This document shows positions 31,160 through 40,026 of a stretch of DNA of 46,397 bases, piece by piece; position 1 is the first letter of the stretch; every line of letters starts with the position of its first letter. The stretch lies in the NCBI GenBank assembly GCA_016185705.1, contig JACPMZ010000012.1, positions 1 to 46,397 on the forward strand, in the 5' to 3' direction. The position numbers were made by a program, and so were the translations under genes. The stretch comes from Candidatus Woesearchaeota archaeon (GTDB lineage: Archaea > Nanobdellota > Nanobdellia > Woesearchaeales > UBA10216). The notes beneath the pieces are model-generated. The model did no database searches. It was not told the DNA's origin and saw nothing but the letters and a program-made list of their open reading frames with translations.

Positions 31160-32785
31160 ATGGGTAAGAACGGAGATAACGGCGGTCTTGAACAGGTGGT
31201 AGATACACTGCGTGGTAAGCTAAGAGACGCTAATAGAACTATTGATGAGCAGACTGCGATGCTTAACGAGTTAAGGTCAGACGCTGTTTCCCGCTCGCAG
31301 TATGAAGCTGATGTTACACGGCTTCAGGCACAGCATGATATTGAAATTGCTCGCTTGCAAGGGCAGATTGCGGCTTATGAACATATGGCTTCAGGGCTTT
31401 CTGCCACGACTGATTTTTACACGCAATTGCTTGGCTATTTTAATGCTGTTTCCGCAGCAGTTCCCGAAGCGCTGAGGCTCTTTGCAAATCTTCTTAAAGC
31501 ACACGCTCAAGCTGCGCCTCCTGCAGAAGCATCACCAGAAGGTATCTCAGAAACTGTTGCTGCGGCTGCTCAGACTCCCCCTTCCAGGGAAACTTTGGAG
31601 GAATCTGAAGCCGCACCGCATGTTAAGGAAGCATTTGTGCCTCCCCCAGCTGAGCCGGAACTGGAGGAATCTGTTACGGAAGTGCCGCGGGAACCTGAGC
31701 CCAGCGTGTATGAGGCTGAAAAGCATCTTGTGCTGTCCAGTGATCCATATGTCATAAAAAGACGTTATTTGGAGCTGGCGCTGGTTAAGGCAGCAGGCCC
31801 TGATGGCATGACTTCCAGGAAATTCTACGATGCAGTCAATTCGCTCTTGAAAAGCAACCTCAGTGAGTCGGTATTAAAAGCTGATGCGAGGGCTCTTGAA
31901 GAAGCAGGACTCGTCTCTCGCACGTTTAGGGCTAGACGCTCAACAGTAACAGCCACTGCGGAATCGGGAAATTATGAGTTTCATGCTGGCGAAGCGTTCC
32001 AATCCACAAAAATGTCAGAACGACCTGAAAGATACCTGCTGGAAGAGAAAATTGTTACGTTGTTTGGCTCTGCTATAGTTCCGAGGGTCAGGGAAATAGT
32101 GCAGGTTGTGTTTGGCCACAAGTTATCCAAAGAAATTATTCGCCGGGACCTTGAAGGTATGGTTACTGAAGGCAGACTGGCTGTACGCCAAGAAAAGGTT
32201 AGGGGAGTGGAGAAGTTTTATTCTCCTGCCGGGAAGAGTGTTTCTCCGCAACTTTCTTCACCAGTTGAAGAAAGGAAAATTTTGCAAGCCGAAGAGCAGA
32301 AATTCAGATACGGAACTCTCCCTCCTGAAGTAAGAGCAACTTTTGAGACTGCCCTTGCTGACTATGGCAGCGCTGGCAACGTTCCTGACCTGGCTGAGAA
32401 GCTCGGGCTTGCCGTTAGAGACATGATTGACAATGTTCGGTTGGCAATAAGTTGGGGCCCTAATACCAATCCTTTGTTCAGGGGCGGCATGAAGGATGCT
32501 TATGATGAGAGCAGTCCTGCCTTTACTCCTGACCCTAACTATGATGCAGGTAAGGGGCGCCCATTAAACAGTAAAGAATTTAGTGCTTTCTATACTCTCG
32601 CAGCTGCGGAGCTGGAAAAGCGGCGCAAAGACTTGCTTGAAAACACAGGGAGGGGCATTGGAGATGCAAGTACGCTCCATCATTATCTAAATGGAATGTT
32701 TTACAACGAAGTTCTTTTGGATGCAATTGAGACCGCCAATCCTGATAATGCAGGGTTGCGTGCTGCTGCTCTCAGAAGGGCTTGA
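31160..32785 (+). CDS. Coiled-coil and winged-helix protein, 541 aa, unknown
   Basis: The start is ATG 31160 (MGKNGDNGGLEQVVDTLRGK), given the TATA box 28 bases upstream. Residues 8-70 are a coiled coil. A Pro/Glu/Ala-rich linker covers about 115-190. Two winged-helix-like regions follow, about 195-260 (RYLELALVKAAGPDGMTSRK, VLKADARALEEAGLVSRTFR) and 280-350 (LLEEKIVTLFGSAIVPRVRE, IRRDLEGMVTEGRLAVRQE). The remainder is helical. It looks like a DNA-binding structural or segregation-type protein, with ScpB/kleisin-like architecture as one idea. I do not recognise the family. Confidence 0.68.
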   Translation: MGKNGDNGGLEQVVDTLRGKLRDANRTIDEQTAMLNELRSDAVSRSQYEADVTRLQAQHDIEIARLQGQIAAYEHMASGLSATTDFYTQLLGYFNAVSAAVPEALRLFANLLKAHAQAAPPAEASPEGISETVAAAAQTPPSRETLEESEAAPHVKEAFVPPPAEPELEESVTEVPREPEPSVYEAEKHLVLSSDPYVIKRRYLELALVKAAGPDGMTSRKFYDAVNSLLKSNLSESVLKADARALEEAGLVSRTFRARRSTVTATAESGNYEFHAGEAFQSTKMSERPERYLLEEKIVTLFGSAIVPRVREIVQVVFGHKLSKEIIRRDLEGMVTEGRLAVRQEKVRGVEKFYSPAGKSVSPQLSSPVEERKILQAEEQKFRYGTLPPEVRATFETALADYGSAGNVPDLAEKLGLAVRDMIDNVRLAISWGPNTNPLFRGGMKDAYDESSPAFTPDPNYDAGKGRPLNSKEFSAFYTLAAAELEKRRKDLLENTGRGIGDASTLHHYLNGMFYNEVLLDAIETANPDNAGLRAAALRRA

Positions 32786-32814
32786 GTATCCGCGAATGTG
32801 CCGTTTAGCTGCTT

Positions 32815-32855
32815 GCCTGTTTTAAATTTAACTTTCAGTTAAATTTAAAACTGGC
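32815..32855 (+). promoter_or_regulatory. 19-bp palindrome overlapping the vWA operon promoter
   Basis: GCCTGTTTTAAATTTAACT (32815-32833), loop TTC, and a right arm at 32837-32855 complementary except at one position. The right arm contains TTTAAAAC (32845-32852 region), which is the TATA box about 27 bases before ATG 32873. So it could be an operator over the promoter, or a terminator of the upstream gene fused with the next promoter. Confidence 0.6.
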
Positions 32856-32872
32856 AACATTATTGTTTGGTT

Positions 32873-34654
32873 ATGCCTTTTGAGCGTTTGCTTGGTGCGT
32901 TGGCTTTTGCCAGTCTGGTTCCGTTTATTATATTGTATCTCCGCCGCCCCAGGCCTTCTGACCAGACGATTCCTTCGCTGATGTTTTTTGTTTCTGAGCG
33001 CGGCAGCACCAGGTTCCATTCTTTTCTGCGGCATCTTCTCAGGAATCTGTTGTTCCTGCTTCAGCTGCTTATCCTGTCCATGCTCGCTTTTTCTGTCATG
33101 GGATTCTTTCTGGAAGTGCCTGCTCATAAAAGCGGCAATGTTGTAATAGTTTTGGATGTTTCTGCGAGCATGCAGACTGTGCAGGACGGCGTTTCGCGTT
33201 TTGACCGCGCTTTGGATAAGGCGGATGAGTTTCTTCGCGGCAGGGTGAGCATTGTTTTTGCTTCCAATGTGCCAAGGGTTGTTTTGGAAGGAGGAAGCCC
33301 TGATGCTGCGCGCAAAATCCTTGCAGCTGCTGAGCCGCTTGATACTACTACTAATCTTGGCGATGCCATTCTTGTTGCGAGGGATTTGCTTTCGGGAAAG
33401 GGCGAAATCGTTGTTCTGAGCGATTTTATCGCGACTGAGGGCTTGGATCCTTTGGTTGCCAAGCGCGCTGTTTCAAAGGACGCTGTCGTTGCTTTTCACG
33501 ATTTCGGCGGGCATGCGAGCAATGTTGGCATTGTTTCAATGGATGTTTCAAAGTCTTCTGCGCAGCTGGCTGTCAAGAATTTTAATGATGCTCCTGAAAA
33601 AGTTGTGATTCAGACGATTTCCAACGGCGCTGTGCAGGACGAGGCTGCCATTGAGATTCCAGCCGGTTCGCTTGAGGATTTCACTCTTGAGGCTTCTCCC
33701 GGAATGACTGAGGTTAAGCTTGTGGTTGATGATGACTTTGCTGCTGACAACTCTGCTTTTGTGAGCATTCCCCGCGCTGCCCAGACGGCAGCTCTGCTCA
33801 TTACCAACGCTGAGGACTCAAATGTTGAGGCTGCCCTTAAGGCAGCTCCTGACATAACGCTGACTGTTGCAAGGCCTCCTGTTGTGCGCAGCTTTGATTA
33901 CGATGTCATTGTTTTGCACGAATTCAGCTCTGAGCTGATGCTTCCCGGCTATTACCGCGAGGTGGAGCGCGCTGCCAGTAACGGCAGCTCTGTTATTGTA
34001 ACAGCGCAGCAGGATTTGAAGGGCGTTGGCTTTTTGCCTGTTGAGATTCTCGGAGTGGGGAATGTGTCCAGGAATGTTGTCAACATTACGAATTATTTTA
34101 CTGACGGCATTGATTTTGGCGTTAATGAGATGTTTCTTGCGTCAAAGCTCAAAAGCGGCTCTGTGGTTGTAACAGCCCAGGATTATCCTGTTCTTGTGCT
34201 TTCCCAGCTGGGTTCGGGAACAGTTGTTTATTACGGCATTCTGGATAAGTACAGCAGCTTCAAGAGCTCTCCCGGCTATCCTCAGTTCTGGAGCCGGCTT
34301 GTCCGCTTCCTTCAGAAAACCGAGGATTTGGGCAGCTTTAATGTTCCTGCAGGCAGAATTGATGTTGTTCCGAAGCAGGAAGTTTCCACTCCTGCCGGAA
34401 AGCTTAAGACAGACCGCATCCTGTATGACAGGGCAGGATTTTATTCTGTCGGCGGCAGGACTGTCGCAGCCAATCTTCTCAGCGTGAGGGAGTCGGATGT
34501 GCGTTCAGAGGCTGTTTTCTCTCCTGAGAAGGCGCCTTTGCTGGAGGGCGCTGGGCTTAGGGAAACCCGCAGTTTTGATGTTTTGCTGGCTGTCCTCGCT
34601 GCTGTTCTGATAGGTTTGGAGCTGCTTTACATTAAGTTCCGGGGTGATTTGTGA
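32873..34654 (+). CDS. BatA/vWA-domain membrane protein
   Basis: 593 residues from ATG 32873. TM segments lie at about 5-23 and 58-80, flanking the BatA (aerotolerance regulator N-terminal) region with LYLRRPRPSDQTIPSLMFF. A vWA domain follows, with MIDAS DVSASM at D95-S97-S99 and DFIATEGLD as a later loop. A long beta-rich region and a C-terminal TM (LLAVLAAVLIGLELLYIKF) complete it. Bat-type proteins work with MoxR ATPases and DUF58 proteins, both found at 39088-40868. It is the first gene of the operon. Confidence 0.88.
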   Translation: MPFERLLGALAFASLVPFIILYLRRPRPSDQTIPSLMFFVSERGSTRFHSFLRHLLRNLLFLLQLLILSMLAFSVMGFFLEVPAHKSGNVVIVLDVSASMQTVQDGVSRFDRALDKADEFLRGRVSIVFASNVPRVVLEGGSPDAARKILAAAEPLDTTTNLGDAILVARDLLSGKGEIVVLSDFIATEGLDPLVAKRAVSKDAVVAFHDFGGHASNVGIVSMDVSKSSAQLAVKNFNDAPEKVVIQTISNGAVQDEAAIEIPAGSLEDFTLEASPGMTEVKLVVDDDFAADNSAFVSIPRAAQTAALLITNAEDSNVEAALKAAPDITLTVARPPVVRSFDYDVIVLHEFSSELMLPGYYREVERAASNGSSVIVTAQQDLKGVGFLPVEILGVGNVSRNVVNITNYFTDGIDFGVNEMFLASKLKSGSVVVTAQDYPVLVLSQLGSGTVVYYGILDKYSSFKSSPGYPQFWSRLVRFLQKTEDLGSFNVPAGRIDVVPKQEVSTPAGKLKTDRILYDRAGFYSVGGRTVAANLLSVRESDVRSEAVFSPEKAPLLEGAGLRETRSFDVLLAVLAAVLIGLELLYIKFRGDL

Positions 34655-37032
34655 TGGTGCAGTTCCAGCATCCTTATCTGCTGCTGCTTGTCTTCCCTGT
34701 TCTTCTTGCGCTGGTGTTTGTCATCCGCAGGGATTTTGCTCATTTGAAGGGCATTCAGCAGCGCAGCTCTTTCAGGGCTAAGGTCAGGCAGCGCACTTTT
34801 CTGCTGGTTTCGCGCTCCCTGATTTTTTCGCTTCTTATTGTTGCCATTGCTTCCCCGTTTACTTTGCAGACCTTTGTTAAGTCTGGCGACCCCACCCTGA
34901 AAATACTTATAGACAACTCATCCTCCATGGCTGTGTTTGACACCTCAGGCATTCCTGAGCTTGAAGCTGCCCTTAAGAAGAGGATTCCTGTTGTTACGCG
35001 CACATTTTCATCTGAAGACATTTCAGCTGTCGGCGATGCGCTTATTACTGCGATGGACGGGGATGACAATGTGCTTCTTGTAAGCGACGGGAATTCAAAT
35101 TACGGCCGTTCCCTTGGCGATATGCTTGTTTTGGCTTCCAGCCTTAATTCCACTGTCAATGCGCTGCAGCTTTCTTCTGTGCGCGATGACACCGCAGTAA
35201 GCGTCTCAGGGCCCCGCATAACCACCAATGCTGAGGAGAATGAGTTTAATGTTGTGGCGCATCAGGTCGGCAAAACTGCTGATTACCGCCTTATTGTTTC
35301 AATTGACGGGGAGGAAGTTCTTAATAATGTGTATTCAGGCAGCAACATTGCTTCTGTCTCGAAAAAGTTTGCTGAGGGCTATCATGTTATTAAGGCGCAG
35401 GTTGTTGTCAGCGATTATTTCCCCCAGAACAATGTTTACTTCAAGAGCGTGAAGGTTGAGCCCAGTCCGAGGATTTTGCATGTCCGCAGGCAAGCCACTC
35501 CCATCAGCAGCATCTTAAGCTCCCTGTACCATGCAGATGCTTCTGATGCTGTTCCTGCTGACTTGTCTGCGTATTCTGCTTTGGTTATTGACAACATTCC
35601 TGCTCCGGAGATTGACGCAGCTCAGCTGAGCAGCTATGTTGTTGACGGCAACGGGCTTGTTGTGTTTGGCGGCAAGAATTCGTATGACCGCGGCGGCTAT
35701 AAGGATTCGCTGCTTGAGGGCATGCTTCCTGTCAGGGTCGGCAAGGGCTCGGAAGGAAAGCGGACTGACGTGAATATTGCGCTGGTTATTGACATTTCCG
35801 GCTCTACCGGCGCAGGATTCAGCAGGGGCTCAGGCTCAAGTGTTGAGGAGGTTGAGAAGGCATTGGCTATCGGCATTATTGATGAGCTGCGCAAGGATGA
35901 CAAGGTTGCAGTGGTTGCCTTTAATACCGAGCCTTACATTGTTGCTGAGCTGGTGCCTTTGCTTGGCAATGAAAATTACATCAAGAACAGGATTGAGCGC
36001 CTGGTTTACAAGGGCGGTACAAGAATTGATGAAGGGCTGAAGGCAGCAGCTAAAATTCTTGGCCCTCTGGAGGGCAGCCGCAACATCATTGTTTTCTCTG
36101 ACGGCAGGTCTGCCAGCCAGTCTGAGGATGTGCGCTGGGCTCAGATTGCTTCCAACGCCGGAATCAAGGTGTATGCAGTTGGCGTTGGCGAGGGCACTAA
36201 CAGCGCCCACATGCAGGACATTGCGAAAGCAGGCTCTGGCTATTATTTTGAGCCTGATGAGACCCAGCGGCTGGCTGTTTTGTTTGGAGAGTCTGAGGAC
36301 GTTCCAGGCACAGGCAATTATCCTTTGGAGATTGTTAATTCCCACCATTTTGTTACCTCTGGCTTAAAGCTTTCTGCCAGCGTGAACGGCTTCAATCAGG
36401 TTGTTCCGAAGCCCAATGCTGATTTGCTTGTTGCCACGCAGGGCAATAACCCTGTAATCACTGCTTCACGCCTTGGTCTTGGCAGGGTTGTTGCTGTTTC
36501 CACAGATTCAGGCTCAGGATGGGCTCCGGAACTTGTCAGCGCAAAAAGTTCTGTGCTTTTGAGCCGCTCAATCAACTGGGCTGTCGGCGATTTGAGCAGG
36601 AACAAGGAGTTTGACGTTGACGCCAGGGACGTTTTTTTGGGCGACAGGATGGAGGTTAACGTCATTTCAGGAAGCGCGCCTTCCCATGATGAGCTGAAGT
36701 TTGCCAAGATTGGCAAGCGCCTGTATTCTGCCTCTTTTGTTCCTGAGCAAAGCGGCTTGTACAGGTTTTTCGATGCCACGGCAGCTGTCAATTATGAGAG
36801 GGAATACCTTGCTTTGGGCGTTAATCCTGAGCTTGAGGAGGCACTGGGCCATACCGGCGGAAGCTTTTTTACTGAGGATGACGTTGATGCAATCGTTGAA
36901 AAGGTCAAGGCAGATTCCAGGCGCATTATCACGACCCCTGCCTCGTATTCGTGGCTTTTCATGCTTTTTGCCCTGATCATCTTCCTTGCGGAAATTGCGG
37001 TTCGCCGCCTTCAGGAAGAAAAAAATAAATAA
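34654..37032 (+). CDS. Large membrane protein with two vWA domains and a GATase-like domain
   Basis: 792 residues from ATG 34654, which overlaps the previous stop (TGATG). N-terminal TM pair (YLLLLVFPVLLALVFVI and LVSRSLIFSLLIVAIASPF). A first vWA has LIDNSSSM. A GATase1-like domain follows (YSALVIDNIPAPEIDAAQLS, GLVVFGGKNSYDRGGYKDSL). A second vWA has VIDISGSTGAG and IIVFSDGRSASQ. A C-terminal TM covers WLFMLFALIIFLAEIAV. The plan matches the large Bat-associated proteins of bacteria and archaea. Both MIDAS motifs keep DxSxS. Confidence 0.86.
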   Translation: MVQFQHPYLLLLVFPVLLALVFVIRRDFAHLKGIQQRSSFRAKVRQRTFLLVSRSLIFSLLIVAIASPFTLQTFVKSGDPTLKILIDNSSSMAVFDTSGIPELEAALKKRIPVVTRTFSSEDISAVGDALITAMDGDDNVLLVSDGNSNYGRSLGDMLVLASSLNSTVNALQLSSVRDDTAVSVSGPRITTNAEENEFNVVAHQVGKTADYRLIVSIDGEEVLNNVYSGSNIASVSKKFAEGYHVIKAQVVVSDYFPQNNVYFKSVKVEPSPRILHVRRQATPISSILSSLYHADASDAVPADLSAYSALVIDNIPAPEIDAAQLSSYVVDGNGLVVFGGKNSYDRGGYKDSLLEGMLPVRVGKGSEGKRTDVNIALVIDISGSTGAGFSRGSGSSVEEVEKALAIGIIDELRKDDKVAVVAFNTEPYIVAELVPLLGNENYIKNRIERLVYKGGTRIDEGLKAAAKILGPLEGSRNIIVFSDGRSASQSEDVRWAQIASNAGIKVYAVGVGEGTNSAHMQDIAKAGSGYYFEPDETQRLAVLFGESEDVPGTGNYPLEIVNSHHFVTSGLKLSASVNGFNQVVPKPNADLLVATQGNNPVITASRLGLGRVVAVSTDSGSGWAPELVSAKSSVLLSRSINWAVGDLSRNKEFDVDARDVFLGDRMEVNVISGSAPSHDELKFAKIGKRLYSASFVPEQSGLYRFFDATAAVNYEREYLALGVNPELEEALGHTGGSFFTEDDVDAIVEKVKADSRRIITTPASYSWLFMLFALIIFLAEIAVRRLQEEKNK

Positions 37033-37055
37033 GGAGCCAGCCACAGGTGGTTAAA

Positions 37056-37556
37056 ATGAGCTATATGCGAAAGAATATCAACATGGTGCTTATGGTTCTG
37101 GTGCTCACAGTGCTCCTCTCGCTCGTTGCCCTGACTGTCTTCTACCAGTCAAATTACCGCGACCTCTCCCAGACGTATGCTGCGACTTCCGAGGAGCTTG
37201 GCAAGATAAGCCAGAACTTCACAACCAAGCTCAGCGAGCTTAACCGCACCACCACCCAGCTTACGATTAAGAGCACTGACAAGGAAAAGCTTGAGACGCT
37301 CTACACCGATGTTGAAGCCGAGCGGAACAAGCTCAGGGTTGAGCTTGACGCCACAAAGGAGCAGCTTTCGTCCACTGCTGTTTTGCTTGAGCAGACTGAG
37401 TCTGAGCTTTCAGACGCGAAGTACCAGCTGATTAAGAACGCTGAGGAAATCGCTGATTTGGACAGCGCTGTCACCAGCCAGAAGAAGAAGATTAACGGGC
37501 TGAATGATGAGATTTGCAGTCTTAAAAAGCAGATTGATGCGAATCACCAGTGCTAA
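37056..37556 (+). CDS. Single-TM coiled-coil protein, 166 aa
   Basis: Start ATG 37056, preceded by AGGTGG. A TM helix covers residues 9-30 (MVLMVLVLTVLLSLVALTVF), then a long heptad-rich coiled coil to the end (GKISQNFTTKLSELNRT, LETLYTDVEAERNKLRVEL, LNDEICSLKKQIDANHQC). It presumably tethers or spaces the vWA proteins at the membrane. It is the third gene of the operon, 23 bases after the second. A final Cys is the third-last type residue (HQC end). No known family. Confidence 0.78.
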   Translation: MSYMRKNINMVLMVLVLTVLLSLVALTVFYQSNYRDLSQTYAATSEELGKISQNFTTKLSELNRTTTQLTIKSTDKEKLETLYTDVEAERNKLRVELDATKEQLSSTAVLLEQTESELSDAKYQLIKNAEEIADLDSAVTSQKKKINGLNDEICSLKKQIDANHQC

Positions 37557-37649
37557 ATCAGCTTTCCAGGCAAACGCTATTCCATTTGCAGCGCAGATGG
37601 ATTAAAGGGCAGGCAAGTGCATGATGATGCAGAACTTAAGGAGCAAAAA

Positions 37650-38447
37650 ATGAAGAGTTTCGTGAATGCCATTGCAGAAGTGCGCAATACGCTTAACCGC
37701 CTTATTTTTTTTGACACCGCAATAAATGCCATTCTCTTTTTTGTGCTGGCTCTTTTCGTGCTGTCGCTCTTCGGCCTTCATTTTATTTTTCCGGCCGCTG
37801 CTAGCTTGGCGTATTTTGGCTGGATGCTGAGGAAGCGGCTTAAGGTCAGCAAGGTTCGCGTTGTTGAGCAGAAGTACCAGCAGCTTAACGAGAAGCTGAG
37901 GACTGCTGCCGAGAACCAGTCTGAGGACAACCCTGTTGTTAAGGAGCTGCATGATGAGGTGCTGCACGACCTAAAGGGCGTTGAGGAGGCAGCTTTTGTT
38001 GACCAGCGCAAAATATATGTCAAGTCAATAGCCATTGTTTTCCTTTCCTTTCTCGTGCTTTTCCTGTCCCCCCACACAGTGGGTTTGCTTGATTTCGCCG
38101 CAGACGCTCCGGAAGAGCCCGAGCTGGGCGACTCTCCTTTGTCCACTGACAGCGGCGCTTCAAGGTTGAAGTTTGCTGGCAAGGAGGAAACCGGCCTGCT
38201 GAAAGCAGGAGGAGAGATTTTTGGCACGCCTGCAGTCGCAATGCTTGGCGATGAGGAGTTGAAGATTAAAATCAGGCCAGCAGGTTCAGAGCTTAATATA
38301 CGCGAAATCCAGGAAGCTGATTTGCCTGATTTCTATGAGTCTTATCCTGCAGATGTGCAGGCAGTTGCTGCAGCAAGCTTTGAGGAGGAAATCCCGAAGG
38401 AGGACCTTGAGCTTGTCAGGAATTACTTTAATGAGCTGGCAAAGTAG
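37650..38447 (+). CDS. Membrane protein of the MoxR/vWA locus, 265 aa
   Basis: ATG 37650 has a good AAGGAG six bases upstream; the in-frame GTG at 37617 has none. Two adjacent N-terminal helices (TAINAILFFVLALFVLSLFG, LHFIFPAAASLAYFGWML), a cytoplasmic helical stretch (RVVEQKYQQLNEKLRTAAEN), another TM near residues 130-150 (SIAIVFLSFLVLFLSPHTVG), and an outer acidic domain. I recognise the arrangement from archaeal MoxR loci but no named family. Overlaps the convergent 38428 gene by 20 bases. Confidence 0.75.
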   Translation: MKSFVNAIAEVRNTLNRLIFFDTAINAILFFVLALFVLSLFGLHFIFPAAASLAYFGWMLRKRLKVSKVRVVEQKYQQLNEKLRTAAENQSEDNPVVKELHDEVLHDLKGVEEAAFVDQRKIYVKSIAIVFLSFLVLFLSPHTVGLLDFAADAPEEPELGDSPLSTDSGASRLKFAGKEETGLLKAGGEIFGTPAVAMLGDEELKIKIRPAGSELNIREIQEADLPDFYESYPADVQAVAAASFEEEIPKEDLELVRNYFNELAK

Positions 38448-38994
38448 CTGTCTCATATCCGGCGTTTTCAGCTTGTTTTCTGGCACATTCAAATTGTGCC
38501 GGGAAGCAGCTTTTTAATGTTGAATGCACAAAGTGGGTTATTTCGCTGCGGCCATTTCCAAACATTGCTTCCCTGAGCACATCCAATGCTGCTGTTCCTT
38601 CTGCCAGAGGATTGCTGCTCGTCATGTCGTCTATGCTGGAAAATCCGTTTCCCTTAGCCGCTTCCGCAGCGCGTGCCCATGCATTCTGGCCGTTCTGGAA
38701 TGATTGCCCGTTCAGTGGGTAGTCGCTTTGGTAAGCAATCCACACTGCTGTGGCGTTTTCTTTTATTTTGGCAACAACTGCAATTGCTGCGTAACTGTTT
38801 TCTCCTAACTTGTAGACAATTGTAACGCACCCTTCAGTCGCCCTCATTCTTTTCAGCCAGTCATCTTTGTCGGAAACAGCATGCAGCAGGCTGCCGAGAA
38901 GCTTCTCACCTTCCTGGCCCGGTCTTCTTTTCTTGCTGTATAGGCGGAATAGCTCAGTTAAAATTTCTTTTTGGCTGACCACGTTGATATGCAA
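38428..38994 (-). CDS. Uncharacterised 188-aa protein
   Basis: Not recognised. Alpha-beta look, with strands TEGCVTIVYKLGENSYAAIA and VVAKIKENATAVWIAYQSDY and helices around QNAWARAAEAAKGNG. No signal or TM. It interrupts the plus-strand MoxR/vWA locus on the opposite strand. A TATA-like ATATTTAAAAATC near 39009-39021 lies about 20-27 bases upstream, so it is separately transcribed. Presence of a proper promoter and a well-mixed composition support a real gene. Confidence 0.65.
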   Translation of the reverse strand: MHINVVSQKEILTELFRLYSKKRRPGQEGEKLLGSLLHAVSDKDDWLKRMRATEGCVTIVYKLGENSYAAIAVVAKIKENATAVWIAYQSDYPLNGQSFQNGQNAWARAAEAAKGNGFSSIDDMTSSNPLAEGTAALDVLREAMFGNGRSEITHFVHSTLKSCFPAQFECARKQAENAGYETATLPAH

Positions 38995-39087
38995 CGGCTA
39001 TAGCTGATTTTTAAATATTTCTGTGTGTTGCTTCCAAAAGGCGCAAAAGCAAACATTTATATTTCTGTAGTCCAGAATTCTTTTAGG

Positions 39088-40026
39088 ATGTTAGCTTACA
39101 AGAAGGTTTTTTCCGACCTTTTTTCTGAGGTTCGGAAGGTTGTTGTCGGCCAGGATGAGGTTGTTGAGCAGATAATGGTTTCCATTCTTGGCGGGGGGAA
39201 TGCGCTGCTTGAGGGCTACCCGGGGCTTGCCAAGACGCTTACTGTTCGCACTCTCGCAAGGGTTATGGATTTGCGTTTCAGCAGGATTCAGCACACCCCT
39301 GACCTTATGCCTTCTGACATTACAGGAACGTACGTTATTGAGGACCACGGCGGCCAGCGCGAGTTCAAGTTCCACCCCGGCCCTATCTTTGCCAATATTG
39401 TGCTTGCTGATGAGATTAACCGCGCAACTCCGAAGACGCAGTCTGCTTTGCTTGAGGCAATGCAGGAGAAGCAGGTTACAGTGGGAAATACCACTTACAA
39501 GCTTGACAGGCCTTTTTTTGTCCTTGCAACGCAAAACCCAATTGAGCAGGAAGGCGTTTATCCGCTGCCTGAAGCCCAGTCTGACCGCTTCCTTCTTAAG
39601 ATTCGGGCAACATACCCGAGTTATGATGATGAGCTGGAGGTAGTGAACAAGTATGCTTACGCTGATTCTGAAAAGCACCTCAGCGTGGTTATGACGAAGA
39701 AGCATCTTCTCTCGCTGCAGGAGCTTACCAGGCAGGTTCCGATTGCCACTGACCTGAAGCAGGAAGTTGTAAAAATGGTTACGTCCACCAGGAACAAGAA
39801 GGATATTATTGAGTATGGCGCCAGTCCGCGCGCATCCATCGGCCTTGTTGTTGCTGCGAAGGCAAGGGCGTTGGTTAACGGCCGGAACCACGTCAGCACA
39901 GAGGACATAGTGGCAATGGCTTACCCTGTGCTGCGCCACCGCATTATTCTTAATTTTGAGGCGGAGAGGAAGGGCATGACTACTGATGACGCTGTTAAGC
40001 TGCTTGTTGAAAAAATGAAAAAATGA
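39088..40026 (+). CDS. MoxR-family AAA+ ATPase
   Basis: 312 residues from ATG 39088. Walker A GYPGLAKT lies at residues 43-50, Walker B LADEINR at 106-112, sensor 1 as FVLATQNPIEQEGVYPLPEAQ, and GASPRASIGLVVAAKA as sensor 2. The MoxR signature HTPDLMPSDITGTYV is intact. MoxR ATPases act as chaperones that activate or remodel vWA partners. An upstream in-frame ATG at 39025 would precede the TATA box (AACATTTATATTTC, about 39052-39065) and is rejected. It overlaps the DUF58 gene as ATGA. Confidence 0.95.
   Translation: MLAYKKVFSDLFSEVRKVVVGQDEVVEQIMVSILGGGNALLEGYPGLAKTLTVRTLARVMDLRFSRIQHTPDLMPSDITGTYVIEDHGGQREFKFHPGPIFANIVLADEINRATPKTQSALLEAMQEKQVTVGNTTYKLDRPFFVLATQNPIEQEGVYPLPEAQSDRFLLKIRATYPSYDDELEVVNKYAYADSEKHLSVVMTKKHLLSLQELTRQVPIATDLKQEVVKMVTSTRNKKDIIEYGASPRASIGLVVAAKARALVNGRNHVSTEDIVAMAYPVLRHRIILNFEAERKGMTTDDAVKLLVEKMKK

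Noticed and set aside
39091-39939. Minus-strand open frame of 282 codons
   Set aside because: Antisense to the moxR gene, whose Walker motifs are intact.
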